A DNA stretch of 64,000 nucleotides from Gemmatimonadaceae bacterium (GCA_014379355.1 JACMLX010000083.1:1-64000), one strand, 5' to 3'. Positions 46,942 to 56,809 are shown, numbered from the stretch's first letter. Notes: generated by a model from the letters alone, not told the origin. Translations and numbers: made by a program.

Positions 46942-49395
46942 ATGCCGGCCCATGCCGTCATGAGTGTCCTCGCCTTGGCCATCTGCGCCCAGCTCGCCGT
47001 CGCATCCCAACCCGTCATGCCGGTCCTCGGCTTCCCGGACGAGACCCTCGACGACACCAGCGCGTATCGCGGCTACCAGACGCGCTTCTATCGCGACGCC
47101 GCCCGCAACACGCTCCAGGTGTACATCGACCGACGCAGCGCGCGCGTGGTGCACCTGATGGCCGATGCCGACAACGCCAGCATCGGCTTCACGGCACGAG
47201 ACGCGGCAGGGCGGACGGCGTCACTCGACTGGACCGCCGCCGCTGCCACCATCGCCCGCCACACACGCACCAGACAGTTCTCGCATCAGCTCGTCGCGCA
47301 CACGGCCACTGTGCATCTGGGCTGGTTTCTGCTCGGCTCGATGCGCGTGGAGCGCGACTTCCAGTACTTCGAAAAGGCGAAGACCTCCTTCGCGGCCGCA
47401 CCCTACGCGATCCCGGACGTCGATCGACTCCTCGTGTCGCTCGAGGCGCTGCCGCCGACGGTACGCGCGCGCCATCTCCGGCGCCTCAACGCGCCGACCA
47501 TGGCCGTGCTTCGAAGCCGGATGTATCCGCATCCGACGACGCAGCGTGTCGGAACGGCGTGGGTCACTCGCGTGCGGCAGGTCACGCTCGATGGGCGCGA
47601 TACGCTGACCCTCGAGGTGCGCGCCGATGCGCGGACCGTGGATGCGACACAATCCGGTGACTCGCTGACACTCCACGCGCGCTCCGGCGATGTCGTCACG
47701 TTCGACGTGCAGATCGGCACGACGGCGAAAACGCTCACCCCGCTCACGCGCCAGCAGATCTTCACGCCGCAGTTTCTCGCGTTCCTCGACAGCACACGCG
47801 CCCGTGGTGCGGCGGTGCCCGCCAGTGACACGGCCGCCGTGCGCGCGCGCCGCATGGAGCGTCAGGTGAGTGGCGTGGAGCTGCTCGTGTCGCGTGAGAA
47901 GTTGATGGCCGGCCTGCCCACCTACGCCACGTACTTCGGTCGCGACATGCTGATGACGGCGCTGATGATGCGTCCCATCTGGCAGCACGAGACGCTGGAG
48001 GCCGTGATCGCCACGGCGCTGCGCAAGCTCGGTACCGGCGGTGACATCAGTCATGAAGAGGCGCTCGGCGATCAAGCTGTGCGCGAATCGGCGGCAGAGT
48101 ACGCGGATCTCGTCGCACGGTACCGCGAACGTGCCGGCGCCGGCGATCGCCCCGGCGCCGATTCACTGCTCGCGCGCGCCGAGACCGTGCTGCGCGACCT
48201 GCGCAAGGTGCGCGAGAACTATCACATGATCGACGACGAGTATCAGTTCGCGATCGTGGTCGCACGGTGGATCACCGACCCGTCAGTGCCCGCGAACGCG
48301 AAGCGCGCCTTTCTGCAGAGTGCCGCGGATGGCGGCGGGACTCGCGCCGACCGACTCTTGCGCGAATTGTCGCTCGTGACACGACTCACGGCGCCGTATG
48401 TCGCATCGCCGGAGACGGTGAACCTGATCGCCTTCACGCCGCGCGAACCGTCCGGCTGGGCGTCGTCGAGCTGGCGCGACAGCGGTGCCGGATATGCGAA
48501 CGGGCGATACGCGATGGACATCAACACGATCTGGGTGCCGCATGCACTGGAATCGGTGGGACAGATTCTCGGCGCCATGCGCGAACTCGGTGTGCCGACG
48601 ACCGAAGCCACGCGCCGCGACTCAGCACTCGCGCGATACGTTCGTGATCCGGCCACGCTGCAGCAGGCCATCACCGTCTGGCGCGGCGCAACGCGACACT
48701 TCCTGGTGACGATGTCGCCGGAGCAGGTACGTGCGGCGACTCTCGCACGATTGGCCGCGATGCCGGAGGATGAACGTGCGTGGTGGCAGTCACGCGCCAG
48801 CACACCGGCCGCGCTGACCGATACGCTGACGTTCCTCGCGGTGGCCCTCGATGCCACCGGGGCGCCGATCGGTGTCGCGAACACCGACCCGGCAACGCAG
48901 CTGTTCCTTGGTGATGCGGAGGGCAGCAGCGGCCCGCCGACACCGGAGAACAAGGCCGCAGTGTTGCGCACGGTGCGCTTGTTCTCGCGCGAGTATCCAG
49001 CCGGCTTGTTCGTCGATCGCATCGGCCCGGTGGTGGCGAACGACGCGTATGCGACGCCGGCCGTGTGGGACGCATTCGTGAAGGATCCATATCATGGCCC
49101 GCGTGTGGTGTGGGGACGCGAGGCGAACCTGTTCCTGCTCGGTGTCGCGGGACATCTCTCGCGCGCGCAGGGCGCCGGCGCGTCGGCAGACACTGCATAT
49201 GTCGCCGAGCTGCGCGCTGCGCTGGAGAAGATCCGCACGGCGGTCGAGCAATCGGGATTCCACACGGAGCTGTGGAGCTATGGCTTCGATCGTGGACAGC
49301 TGGGAGCCATGCGGTATGGCAGCGGCGCGGACATCCAGTTGTGGAGCACGACGGATCTGGCGGTGCAGTACGTGCTATCGCGCACGACACGGTGA
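46942..49395 (+). CDS. Large secreted protein with (alpha/alpha)6 glycosidase-like region, unknown
   Basis: An 817-residue protein if started at ATG 46942, which gives a signal peptide (MPAHAVMSVLALAICAQLAV); ATG 46801 and 46960 are alternatives. After a beta-rich N-terminal part (to about residue 280) comes a helical region with PTYATYFGRDMLMTALMMRP, SHEEALGDQAVRES, YHMIDDEYQFAIVVARWI, GYANGRYAMDINTIWVPHAL and GFHTELWSYGFDRGQ. The GRD motif and the INTIWVPHAL helix resemble the amylo-1,6-glucosidase / GH133 barrel, but I cannot name a family with certainty. It diverges from susC, so a secreted glucan debranching or hydrolysing role is plausible. It ends 11 bp from the convergent GGDEF-EAL gene. 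Confidence 0.8.
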   Translation: MPAHAVMSVLALAICAQLAVASQPVMPVLGFPDETLDDTSAYRGYQTRFYRDAARNTLQVYIDRRSARVVHLMADADNASIGFTARDAAGRTASLDWTAAAATIARHTRTRQFSHQLVAHTATVHLGWFLLGSMRVERDFQYFEKAKTSFAAAPYAIPDVDRLLVSLEALPPTVRARHLRRLNAPTMAVLRSRMYPHPTTQRVGTAWVTRVRQVTLDGRDTLTLEVRADARTVDATQSGDSLTLHARSGDVVTFDVQIGTTAKTLTPLTRQQIFTPQFLAFLDSTRARGAAVPASDTAAVRARRMERQVSGVELLVSREKLMAGLPTYATYFGRDMLMTALMMRPIWQHETLEAVIATALRKLGTGGDISHEEALGDQAVRESAAEYADLVARYRERAGAGDRPGADSLLARAETVLRDLRKVRENYHMIDDEYQFAIVVARWITDPSVPANAKRAFLQSAADGGGTRADRLLRELSLVTRLTAPYVASPETVNLIAFTPREPSGWASSSWRDSGAGYANGRYAMDINTIWVPHALESVGQILGAMRELGVPTTEATRRDSALARYVRDPATLQQAITVWRGATRHFLVTMSPEQVRAATLARLAAMPEDERAWWQSRASTPAALTDTLTFLAVALDATGAPIGVANTDPATQLFLGDAEGSSGPPTPENKAAVLRTVRLFSREYPAGLFVDRIGPVVANDAYATPAVWDAFVKDPYHGPRVVWGREANLFLLGVAGHLSRAQGAGASADTAYVAELRAALEKIRTAVEQSGFHTELWSYGFDRGQLGAMRYGSGADIQLWSTTDLAVQYVLSRTTR

Positions 49396-49406
49396 CAAGG
49401 CTCCAC

Positions 49407-51500
49407 TCAACACTCGGCGGCCATCGGCTCGACCGCCGTGTCCCCGAACCCGGCGGTCGAAGTCTGCTGCAACCATGCGCTGGCCGCCGCTGCGATCATC
49501 GGCTTGGCGAACAGGAAACCCTGACCGAAATCGCAGCCGAGCAGTTCGAGTTGCTCGCGCTGCTTGTCGTCTTCGATCCCCTCGGCAATCGTGCGGAGCC
49601 CAAGGGTGCTGCCAAGCATGACGATCGTGCGCGCCAGCGCCAGATCTGACCCACTGCGAGCCACCCCTTCCACGAACACGCGATCGATCTTCAGTATGTC
49701 GACCGGAAATTTCTGCAGGTAGCTCAGGCTTGAATAGCCAGTACCGAAGTCGTCGATCGCCAGCTGTACGCCGAGTCGCTTGAGTTGCGTCAGGGTATCG
49801 AGCGTGGCCTCGGTCTGCTGCATGATCACGCTTTCCGTGACCTCGAGTGTGACGCGATCCGGACCGGCCTTCGTCAAACGAAGCGCGCGCTGCACGTCCG
49901 CCACCAGGCCCGGCTTCTGCAGTTGCTTCGCCGACAGATTCACGGAGACGCCGGGCAGCGACCGCGGGTCACGGCCCGCCGTCTGCCAGAGCGTGCGCCA
50001 GACTTCGAGCTGACGGCACGCCTCTTCGAGCACCCACTGACCAAGCGGCACGATCGTGCCGATTCTCTCCGCCATCGGAATGAACGCGTCAGGAGTCGTG
50101 AAGCCCCGGGTCGGGTGATTCCATCGCAGCAGCGCTTCCAATCCGCGGATGTTGCCGCTCGACAATTCAACGATGGGCTGATACACGAGCAGGAAACCAG
50201 CCGCCGCGGGATCCAGCGCCGCCTCCCGCAGCTCGGCTTCGAGCGCGAGTCGCTGCACAATGGCCTCGTACATGCACGGGTCGTAGATGGCGTGACGCGA
50301 CGTGCCCGACTCCTTCGCTTCGTACATGGCCACGTCGGCGTTGCGCAGCAATGTGGTCGCATTGTCTTCGGCGGTTGCGAACGCCACGCCGATGCTCGCC
50401 GCAATCGCGAGATCGCGTCCATTCACGCGCAACGGTGCCGCGAGCGCAGTGTAGACGCGCGTCACGATTGCAAGAACCTCATCGCGTGACTCAGGCTCTT
50501 CGAGAAGGATTGCGAACTCGTCGCCACCCAGTCGCGCAACCGTATCGCACTCTCGGGTGACGCTGCAGAGCCGGTCACCAACCGCCGCCAGCACGCGGTC
50601 GCCCGCCGCATGGCCCAGCGTATCGTTCACCGACTTGAAGTCATCGAGGTCGAGAAACAGAACCGTCGTCGTGTAGTTCGCGGTACGCTGCAGCCGGGAC
50701 AATGCGTGCGTGACGCGATCGCAGAAGAGCGCGCGGTTCGGCAGGCCAGTCAATGGATCGTGAAAGGCATCGTGAATCAGTCGTGCCTCGAGCACTTTGC
50801 GATGCGAGATGTCGCGCAAGACTGTCTGGACCGCAGGTCGCGCTGCGTACGTGATGTTGACGGATGCCGCCTCGACATCGATGCGCTCGCCGTCACTGCG
50901 CAGCACACGGTACTCGCGCCATTCCGGCGACACGTCGTCGGCTGACAGCGAGCGTTCACTCTCCGCCGCGAAGAACATGTCACCGGTCGTGACGCCGACG
51001 AGGGAACCGCCATCCGCCACGCCCATCAGGCGCGCCGCGGCGGCGTTGACATAGAGCAGCACACCAACCGAGTGCACCACGATTGCCTCTGGCGACGCCT
51101 CGACGAGCAGACGGTAGCGTGCCTCGCTGTGGGCAAGCGCCTCCTGCCGCAATTCGAGCGTGGCGCGGAGCGCCTGCTCGTCAGCCAGGCTGCGGAGAAT
51201 ACCTGCCTGCCGAATGATGGCCACATAGGTGACGATCGCCGCCGTGCAGGCCGACACGGCGATCGTCATGGCATGCGACTGCCACGCGGAAAGGTTCGGC
51301 AGAAACGCCTGCTTGGCCGCTTCGTAGAGGAACATCCAGACCGCGGCCGCCAGGCATGCCAGCAACGTCGCACGTCCGCGCCGTTCCCGATCGGCCGTGT
51401 CGCGTCGTTCCGACTCAGGCAACATGGGCGCAGTTCCGTCGCACGACTCGAAGCGTTCGGGGCAGCGGACGCGCTGGATGAGACGGTACCGCGCGCTCAC
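49407..51500 (-). CDS. Membrane-anchored PAS-GGDEF-EAL c-di-GMP enzyme
   Basis: A 697-residue protein. Two hydrophobic helices (LLACLAAAVWMFLYEAAK and MTIAVSACTAAIVTYVAII, about residues 45-100) anchor it, followed by a coiled linker, a PAS domain (YRLLVEASPEAIVVHSVGVL to RDISHRK), a GGDEF domain with GGDEF at 325-329, and an EAL domain starting with EALLRW near residue 455. The GGDEF loop is intact and the inhibitory RxxD site (RECD) lies exactly five residues before it. The EAL domain keeps ALLRW, DDFGTGYSSL and AEGIED. Both making and breaking of cyclic di-GMP are therefore possible. Start is GTG 51500; ATG 51425 is an alternative. It stands alone, with a 272-bp spacer upstream in which I see nothing specific. 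Confidence 0.93.
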   Translation of the reverse strand: MSARYRLIQRVRCPERFESCDGTAPMLPESERRDTADRERRGRATLLACLAAAVWMFLYEAAKQAFLPNLSAWQSHAMTIAVSACTAAIVTYVAIIRQAGILRSLADEQALRATLELRQEALAHSEARYRLLVEASPEAIVVHSVGVLLYVNAAAARLMGVADGGSLVGVTTGDMFFAAESERSLSADDVSPEWREYRVLRSDGERIDVEAASVNITYAARPAVQTVLRDISHRKVLEARLIHDAFHDPLTGLPNRALFCDRVTHALSRLQRTANYTTTVLFLDLDDFKSVNDTLGHAAGDRVLAAVGDRLCSVTRECDTVARLGGDEFAILLEEPESRDEVLAIVTRVYTALAAPLRVNGRDLAIAASIGVAFATAEDNATTLLRNADVAMYEAKESGTSRHAIYDPCMYEAIVQRLALEAELREAALDPAAAGFLLVYQPIVELSSGNIRGLEALLRWNHPTRGFTTPDAFIPMAERIGTIVPLGQWVLEEACRQLEVWRTLWQTAGRDPRSLPGVSVNLSAKQLQKPGLVADVQRALRLTKAGPDRVTLEVTESVIMQQTEATLDTLTQLKRLGVQLAIDDFGTGYSSLSYLQKFPVDILKIDRVFVEGVARSGSDLALARTIVMLGSTLGLRTIAEGIEDDKQREQLELLGCDFGQGFLFAKPMIAAAASAWLQQTSTAGFGDTAVEPMAAEC

Positions 51501-51772
51501 TCCGATCGTCGCGCGCGCATATGACCGAGTCGTCGGCCACGAGAGGCAAACACCGGTGGATCGTGAACAAGCAGGACATGCAGCCTTTTCGCGGGAGAGT
51601 CAATGCTGTTGAGTACATCAACTGGTATCGGACTCGCAGTGCGCGTGGCGCAATGCCGACTCGCAACTGTTACGTTCCACGCTGGGCGGCGCTGCCCACG
51701 GTCAGACGTGTCCACCAACGCGCCAGTTGCGCGAGTCGAGTGCAGCGCTCGCGAGCACTCAGGCGAACGCGC

Positions 51773-52942
51773 CTACTGGCCACCCCGCCTGATCTCCTGA
51801 ATCTTCATGAGCTTTGCCCCCGCCGCGTGCAACGTTTCATCGCGCTTGGCGAAGTGAAAACGCATGAAGTTGTGCGTCGGCTCGCGAAAGAAGCTGGAGC
51901 CTGCGACGCCGGCCACTCCGACGTGCCGGATGAACCACTCCGAGGCTTCGGTGTCGGTCGCGAATCCCAGCGACCCGATGTCCACCATCACGTAATACGC
52001 GCCCTGCGGCTCGCTGTACGGAAGGCCGGCGAGCCGGAGGTAGTCGAGAAAAATGGTGCGTCTCGCGGTGTACGCCTTCGTCATGCCGTCGTAGTAGCTG
52101 TCCGGCAACTCGAGGCCTGCAACCGCCGCCTCCTGCAATGGAGCGGCCGCACCGATGGTCAGGAAATCGTGCACCTTGCGCGCCTGCGCGATCACCGCGG
52201 GCGGGCCATGCATGTAGCCAAGCCGCCAGCCGGTGATGGAGTATGTCTTCGACAGTGAATTGCACGTGATCACGCGTGCCGCGGCACCGGGAAGCGCGCA
52301 CATGTAGGTATGCACGTGCGGCGCGTACACGATGTGTTCGTACGGCTCGTCCGTGATCACATAACAATCGTGCTCCTCTGCGAGGCCGAGGATGAACGTC
52401 AGCTCGGCACGCGTGAACACCTTGCCCGTCGGGTTGCCAGGATTGCAGATCACGATCGCCTTCGGCTTCTGCTCGAACGCCGATCGCAGTTCGTCAGGAT
52501 CGAACATGAACGTCGGCGGCCGCAGGTGCACGTAGATCGGCAGGGCGCCGGACAGGATCGCATCGGCGGCGTAATTCTCGTAGAACGGCGAGAAGACGAT
52601 CACCTTGTCACCGGGATTGCACGTCGTCATCATCGCGGCCGCCATCGCCTCGGTGCTGCCGCAGGTCACGACGAGGTCCTGATCCGGATCGACGTCGATA
52701 CCGGCGAACTTGCGGATCTTCGCGGCAAGGGCGAGTCGGAAGCGTGGTGCGCCCCACGTCACCGCGTACTGATGAAACGGCCCACGCGTCGCCGCCTCGA
52801 GCGCCGCCAGCATCGCTTCCGGCGGATCGAAATCCGGGAAGCCCTGACTGAGGTTGATCGCTCCGTACTGATCCGACATCCGGGTCGTGCCGCGGATGAC
52901 GGATTCGGAGAAGACATCGAGACGGCTGGCGGTGTTCGGCAT
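51773..52942 (-). CDS. Class I/II PLP-dependent aminotransferase
   Basis: A 389-residue cytoplasmic enzyme of fold type I. Features: NLSQGFPDFDPPEAML at the N-terminus, TCGSTEAMAAAM for cofactor phosphate contact, CNPGNPTGKVFTRAEL, TDEPYEH, and the Schiff-base lysine Lys232 in NSLSKTYSITGWRLGY; the C-terminus has FMRFHFAKRDETL with the substrate-carboxylate arginine. The NLSQGFPDF start and these blocks are typical of kynurenine/methionine-type aminotransferases (subgroup I-gamma), so a broad or methionine/glutamine-type substrate range is likely. Not in an operon; it diverges from the flavin-dependent oxidoreductase gene across 172 bp. Confidence 0.93.
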   Translation of the reverse strand: MPNTASRLDVFSESVIRGTTRMSDQYGAINLSQGFPDFDPPEAMLAALEAATRGPFHQYAVTWGAPRFRLALAAKIRKFAGIDVDPDQDLVVTCGSTEAMAAAMMTTCNPGDKVIVFSPFYENYAADAILSGALPIYVHLRPPTFMFDPDELRSAFEQKPKAIVICNPGNPTGKVFTRAELTFILGLAEEHDCYVITDEPYEHIVYAPHVHTYMCALPGAAARVITCNSLSKTYSITGWRLGYMHGPPAVIAQARKVHDFLTIGAAAPLQEAAVAGLELPDSYYDGMTKAYTARRTIFLDYLRLAGLPYSEPQGAYYVMVDIGSLGFATDTEASEWFIRHVGVAGVAGSSFFREPTHNFMRFHFAKRDETLHAAGAKLMKIQEIRRGGQ

Positions 52943-53114
52943 GCGGAAACAATGCCCGACGGCGGCGGACTGAGGAAGGGGCGGACGGTGACTCGGAGGG
53001 ATATGTCGCGCACATAGCTTTGGTCAGCCACTCACCCCTCGCTCGGGTGAATCACCACCACGTCGCGCCGCGCCGGACCTTCCAGGCTGCGGCGCACAGG
53101 ATCGGAGCCACTGC

Positions 53115-54164
53115 GTGGAAATCGGAATCGACAGTTTTGCCGCCGCAATCGCAGACCCGCTGACCGGTGTGACGCCAACGCCGGTCGAGCGCATGGCGAC
53201 GCTGCTCGCCGAGATGGAGTTGGCGGACAAGGTCGGCCTCGACCTCTTCGGGATCGGTGAACATCATCGCGCCGAGTTTCTCGATTCGGCGCCTGCAATC
53301 ATCCTCGCCGCCGCGGCCGCGCGCACGACGCAGATCCGGCTGACGAGCGCCGTGACGGTACTCAGTGCCGCGGATCCGGTGCGTGTCTTCCAGGAGTTCG
53401 CGACGCTCGACCTGATCTCGAAGGGACGCGCCGAGATCGTGGCGGGCCGCGGCTCGTTCATCGAATCATATCCGCTGTTCGGACTGCAGCTCGACGACTA
53501 TGACTCGCTCTTCGCCGAGAAGCTCCAGCTGCTGCTCACGATCCGCGACAATCCGCGCGTGCACTGGTCGGGACGACATCGCCCTCCGCTCACGGGACAG
53601 TCGATTTTCCCGCGTCCGCTCCAGAATCCATTGCCGATCTGGGTGGGCGTCGGAGGCACGCCGGCGTCGTTCGTGCGCGCAGGCACCCTTGGCCTGCCCC
53701 TGATGGTCGCGATCATCGGTGGCGAGCATCGGCGTTTCCGACCGCTGATCGACCTGTATCGCGACGCAGGCGCTCGTGCCGGCCATGCGCCGGAACAGCT
53801 CACCGTCGGTGTGCACTCCATCGGCTTCGTGGCCGACACGACGGAACAGGCTGCGGAGGATTTCTATCCCGGCTATGCGCACACGTTCACGGAAATCGGC
53901 AAGGAGCGTGGCTGGGCCCCGACCACGCGTGCACAGTTCGATGCGCTCCGCGGGCCGACCGGTGCGCTGGTGATCGGCGACGCGGACACCGTCACCACCA
54001 AGCTGCTGCGCATCAATCAGGACCTCGGCGGGATTTCGCGTTTCACCTTCCAGATGGGTGTCAGCACATTGCCGCACCAGAAGATGCTGCGTGCCATCGA
54101 GATTCTTGGCTGGCAGGTGCGACCACAGGTGCAAGCGGCCCTGCACACGGACGCCGCGCGCTGA
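53115..54164 (+). CDS. LLM-class (luciferase-like) flavin-dependent oxidoreductase
   Basis: A 349-residue TIM-barrel protein of the bacterial luciferase-like family, which uses FMN or F420. Visible blocks are MEIGIDSFA at the start, FGIGEHHRAEFLDSAP, TSAVTVLSAADPVRVFQEFA, VAGRGSFIESYPLFG and PLPIWVGVGG, then HSIGFVADT. The EHHRAEF ... RGSF pattern belongs to the group near alkanal monooxygenase-like proteins without a known substrate. GTG 53115 is preceded by GGAG at 53104-53107, seven bases away. The next gene, a Na+/H+ antiporter, starts 25 bp after the stop, so the two may be co-transcribed although their functions are not obviously linked. Confidence 0.9.
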   Translation: MEIGIDSFAAAIADPLTGVTPTPVERMATLLAEMELADKVGLDLFGIGEHHRAEFLDSAPAIILAAAAARTTQIRLTSAVTVLSAADPVRVFQEFATLDLISKGRAEIVAGRGSFIESYPLFGLQLDDYDSLFAEKLQLLLTIRDNPRVHWSGRHRPPLTGQSIFPRPLQNPLPIWVGVGGTPASFVRAGTLGLPLMVAIIGGEHRRFRPLIDLYRDAGARAGHAPEQLTVGVHSIGFVADTTEQAAEDFYPGYAHTFTEIGKERGWAPTTRAQFDALRGPTGALVIGDADTVTTKLLRINQDLGGISRFTFQMGVSTLPHQKMLRAIEILGWQVRPQVQAALHTDAAR

Positions 54165-54189
54165 TTTCAGACGATCTCCAGCCACATTC

Positions 54190-55764
54190 ATGTCGCCGTT
54201 TCAGCCGATCCTGATCGCGATAGCGATCGCCACGCTCGTGATCGCGATCACTGCGCTTGCGCGGCGATTGCCGATCCCATCCCCGATCCTGCAAGTCATC
54301 GCGGGCCTCGGTCTTGGATTCATTCCGGGAATGCCGGTGCCGCAGCTGGAACCGGACCTGGTGTTCTTCGTGTTCCTTCCGCCGATCCTGTGGGCCGCGG
54401 CGTTTTTCACATCGGTGCGTGAGTTCAAGCAGAATCTGCGTCCCATCAGCCTGCTCGCGGTGGGGCTGGTGTTCGTCACGACAGCCGTCGTTGCGATTGC
54501 GGCGCGCGCGCTCCTGCCTGGGCTGCCATGGGCCGTGGCCGTCGCGATCGGCGCGATCGTCTCACCACCGGACGCCGTGGCCGCGGCAGCCGTGGTGTCA
54601 CGATTGCCCGTGCCACGTCGCGTGGTGGTGATTCTGGAAGGCGAGAGCCTCGTCAACGATGCCGCGGCACTCGTGCTCTTTCGCACGGCGGTGGCAGCCG
54701 CGGTGACCGGCGTGTTCAGTCTCGGCGAAGCGGTCGTTCGATTCTTCATCGATGCGGGTGTCGGGGCGCTGATCGGCATCGCAGTGGGCTGGTGCGTCGT
54801 GCGAGTCGCGCGATGGACGAAAGACTCACTCGCCGAGACACTGCTCACGATCGCGGCACCGTACCTCGCGTGGGTCGCCGCCGAGTCGATTCACGTGTCC
54901 GCCGTGCTCGCATGTGTCGCCGGCGGTGTGTACGTGCGACAGCATTTCTCCACCGTGATCTCCCCGATGTCGCGCCTGCAGTCGCGGGCCGTGTGGGACC
55001 TGATCGTGTTCATCATCAACGCGCTGGTCTTCCTCATTCTCGGCCTGGAGTTCGGCCCGATCGTCAAGCAGGTTCCGGTCGGGACGCTGCGATCGGTGCT
55101 GCTCGCCGGCGTCGCGATCAGCATGGTGGCGATCGTGGTGCGACTCGCGTGGGTGCCCGTGGCCACATGGCTGCCGCGCTGGATGAGTGCCGACGTGCGA
55201 CGCCGCGATCCCGTGCCGAACCCGAAGGCCGTCGCACTCGTCGCGTGGACCGGCATGCGCGGCATCGTGTCACTCGCCTCGGCACTCGCCTTGCCGATCG
55301 CCCTCCGGAACGGGCTGCCGTTCCCCTATCGCTCGGAGATCATCCTCATCACGATGTGCGTGATCATGATCACGCTCGTGGTCCAGGGGTTGACGCTGAC
55401 GCCGGTCATCAAGTGGTTCGATTTCGCACCCGATCACGCGCATCACGAGGAGGAGCGGCACGCGCGTCGCGAAGCCATGCGGCGCGGGTCGGAGGCACTC
55501 GAGGATCTGGCGCGCGAATCGTGGGCCGATCAGGCGGAGGTGGAGCGGATTCGCCGTGAACTGCGCGACCGCATGCAGCATCACGAGCGGAATGCCTCCG
55601 ATCTCTCACATCGCAAGCTGCGCACGGGCGTGCTCAAGGCTGAGCGTCGCATGCTCGTACGCCTGCGAAACGAAGGCGCGATTTCCGACGAGACGCTGCG
55701 CCTGCTCGAGGAAGAACTGGATCACGAAGCCGTGCGTGTCGGTGCCGGGGACGTGCGCGGCTAG
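54190..55764 (+). CDS. Na+/H+ antiporter, CPA1 family
   Basis: A 524-residue inner-membrane protein with about 12 helices and a cytoplasmic tail of some 110 residues. CPA1/NhaP features are the early VIAGLGLGFIPGMPVP, FLPPILWAAAFFTSVREFK, the transport-site region AIVSPPDAVAAAAV with its aspartate, and LEGESLVNDAAALVL with the paired asparagine-aspartate; WTGMRGIVSLASALALP follows near the C-terminal helices. The tail (residues about 415-524) is highly charged and heptad-like (HHEEERHARREAMRRG, ELRDRMQHHERNASDLSHRK), probably regulatory. ATG 54190 gives a protein that starts at the first helix. Ends seven bases from the convergent Kir-like gene. Confidence 0.92.
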   Translation: MSPFQPILIAIAIATLVIAITALARRLPIPSPILQVIAGLGLGFIPGMPVPQLEPDLVFFVFLPPILWAAAFFTSVREFKQNLRPISLLAVGLVFVTTAVVAIAARALLPGLPWAVAVAIGAIVSPPDAVAAAAVVSRLPVPRRVVVILEGESLVNDAAALVLFRTAVAAAVTGVFSLGEAVVRFFIDAGVGALIGIAVGWCVVRVARWTKDSLAETLLTIAAPYLAWVAAESIHVSAVLACVAGGVYVRQHFSTVISPMSRLQSRAVWDLIVFIINALVFLILGLEFGPIVKQVPVGTLRSVLLAGVAISMVAIVVRLAWVPVATWLPRWMSADVRRRDPVPNPKAVALVAWTGMRGIVSLASALALPIALRNGLPFPYRSEIILITMCVIMITLVVQGLTLTPVIKWFDFAPDHAHHEEERHARREAMRRGSEALEDLARESWADQAEVERIRRELRDRMQHHERNASDLSHRKLRTGVLKAERRMLVRLRNEGAISDETLRLLEEELDHEAVRVGAGDVRG

Positions 55765-55771
55765 CGCGCCG

Positions 55772-56809
55772 CTACTGTCGACCCGCAGGCATGTCAGGAC
55801 CGGTGCGCTCGAGCGCCGACGGCGTGCTCGTCGTGCCGTCGGGCAACGTCTCGAGGCGATCGAGACGCTCGACGTCGATGGTGATCACGCTGTCCGGCGA
55901 GCTCACGAAAACGCTCGCGAACTTTGCATCCCAGCGGATTTCATCCCACAGATACGAGCTGCGCGCGGTCACGCGTGTCGAGAATGTCTCCTCGTGCGCG
56001 TTGATCGAGATGAACAGCTCCGCCTCCGCCTCGCGCAACATCGCCGGGGTGAAGTTCCGCAGCGGGCTGCTGTCTGTGATCGGATGCACGACGGTCCAGT
56101 GCAGCGAGAAGAACTGCACCGAATCCAGTTCAAGGTCGAGCTTGTAGAATTCCCTTCCCCTTACGCCGTTGTGCATCTCGAACATGGCGAGGTTCGCGAT
56201 CACGTGCACGTCGCTCAGCTCACTCGGCTGGGTATTGACGATGCGGAACATCAGGCCACGGCCGTCTTCGTACGGCGCGATCACGGCCGATTCGCTGAAG
56301 CGCACCCGCATGCGCGGCCGGATCAGTCGCGCGATGAGCAGTCCGGCCACCACGATCACGCTCAGTGGCCCGAGCAGGGCCTCGAAGATGACCAGCCAGT
56401 GCGCCGTGGCACCGACGGCGTGCATGGGCGTCGTATCGGAGGTGGTGAAGACGGCGAGGCTGAAACTGAACGCCGAGAGGAACGGGTCGGTCATGCCCGC
56501 CAGGTCCTGTCCGGCGATGGCCCCCGTGCCAAGCGCGATGTACCCCAGCGTGAAACACCCGTTGAGCAGCATCACGCCGCCGAGCGACCAACCGAGGAAG
56601 GTGAGCCAGGTGGTGTTGAGCGCGCCGAGGTACGCGCGCTCGAGGCGCTGCGTTCCGAGCCCGAATTTACGGCTGTTCGGCGACCCATCACGATTCAGGA
56701 ATCGACCGCGCGCCTGCTGCCCGACCACACGTCCGAACCCCAGTTCGTCCTGATCGACATGCGGGGATTCGTCACTCGTTCCGTCAGCGGTCACGTGGGT
56801 CTCGCGCAA
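55772..56809 (-). CDS. Inward-rectifier K+ channel (KirBac)-like protein with altered selectivity filter
   Basis: A 345-residue protein with the KirBac layout: charged N-terminus, slide-helix region (RLERAYLGALNTTWLTFLGW), outer helix, pore loop, inner helix (LVIFEALLGPLSVIVVAGLLIARLIRP), and a C-terminal Ig-like IRK domain (RVRFSESAVIAPYEDGRGLM, RIVNTQPSELSDVHVIANLA, FFSLHWTVVHPITDSSPL, SSYLWDEIRWDAKF). Family members have TVGYG or TIGYG followed by DMHP in the pore loop; here residues 116-130 read FSLAVFTTSDTTPMH, so the TVGYG position is TSDTT (123-127). The flanking FS and MH are kept, so this is a real pore region with a replaced filter. K+ selectivity in the normal way is not expected. 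It may be a ligand sensor or a channel of another selectivity. Confidence 0.87.
   Translation of the reverse strand: MRETHVTADGTSDESPHVDQDELGFGRVVGQQARGRFLNRDGSPNSRKFGLGTQRLERAYLGALNTTWLTFLGWSLGGVMLLNGCFTLGYIALGTGAIAGQDLAGMTDPFLSAFSFSLAVFTTSDTTPMHAVGATAHWLVIFEALLGPLSVIVVAGLLIARLIRPRMRVRFSESAVIAPYEDGRGLMFRIVNTQPSELSDVHVIANLAMFEMHNGVRGREFYKLDLELDSVQFFSLHWTVVHPITDSSPLRNFTPAMLREAEAELFISINAHEETFSTRVTARSSYLWDEIRWDAKFASVFVSSPDSVITIDVERLDRLETLPDGTTSTPSALERTGPDMPAGRQ

Noticed and set aside
51521-52258. 245-residue plus-strand open frame opposite the aminotransferase end
   Set aside because: Antisense to a strong PLP-enzyme gene for most of its length and without any domain feature.
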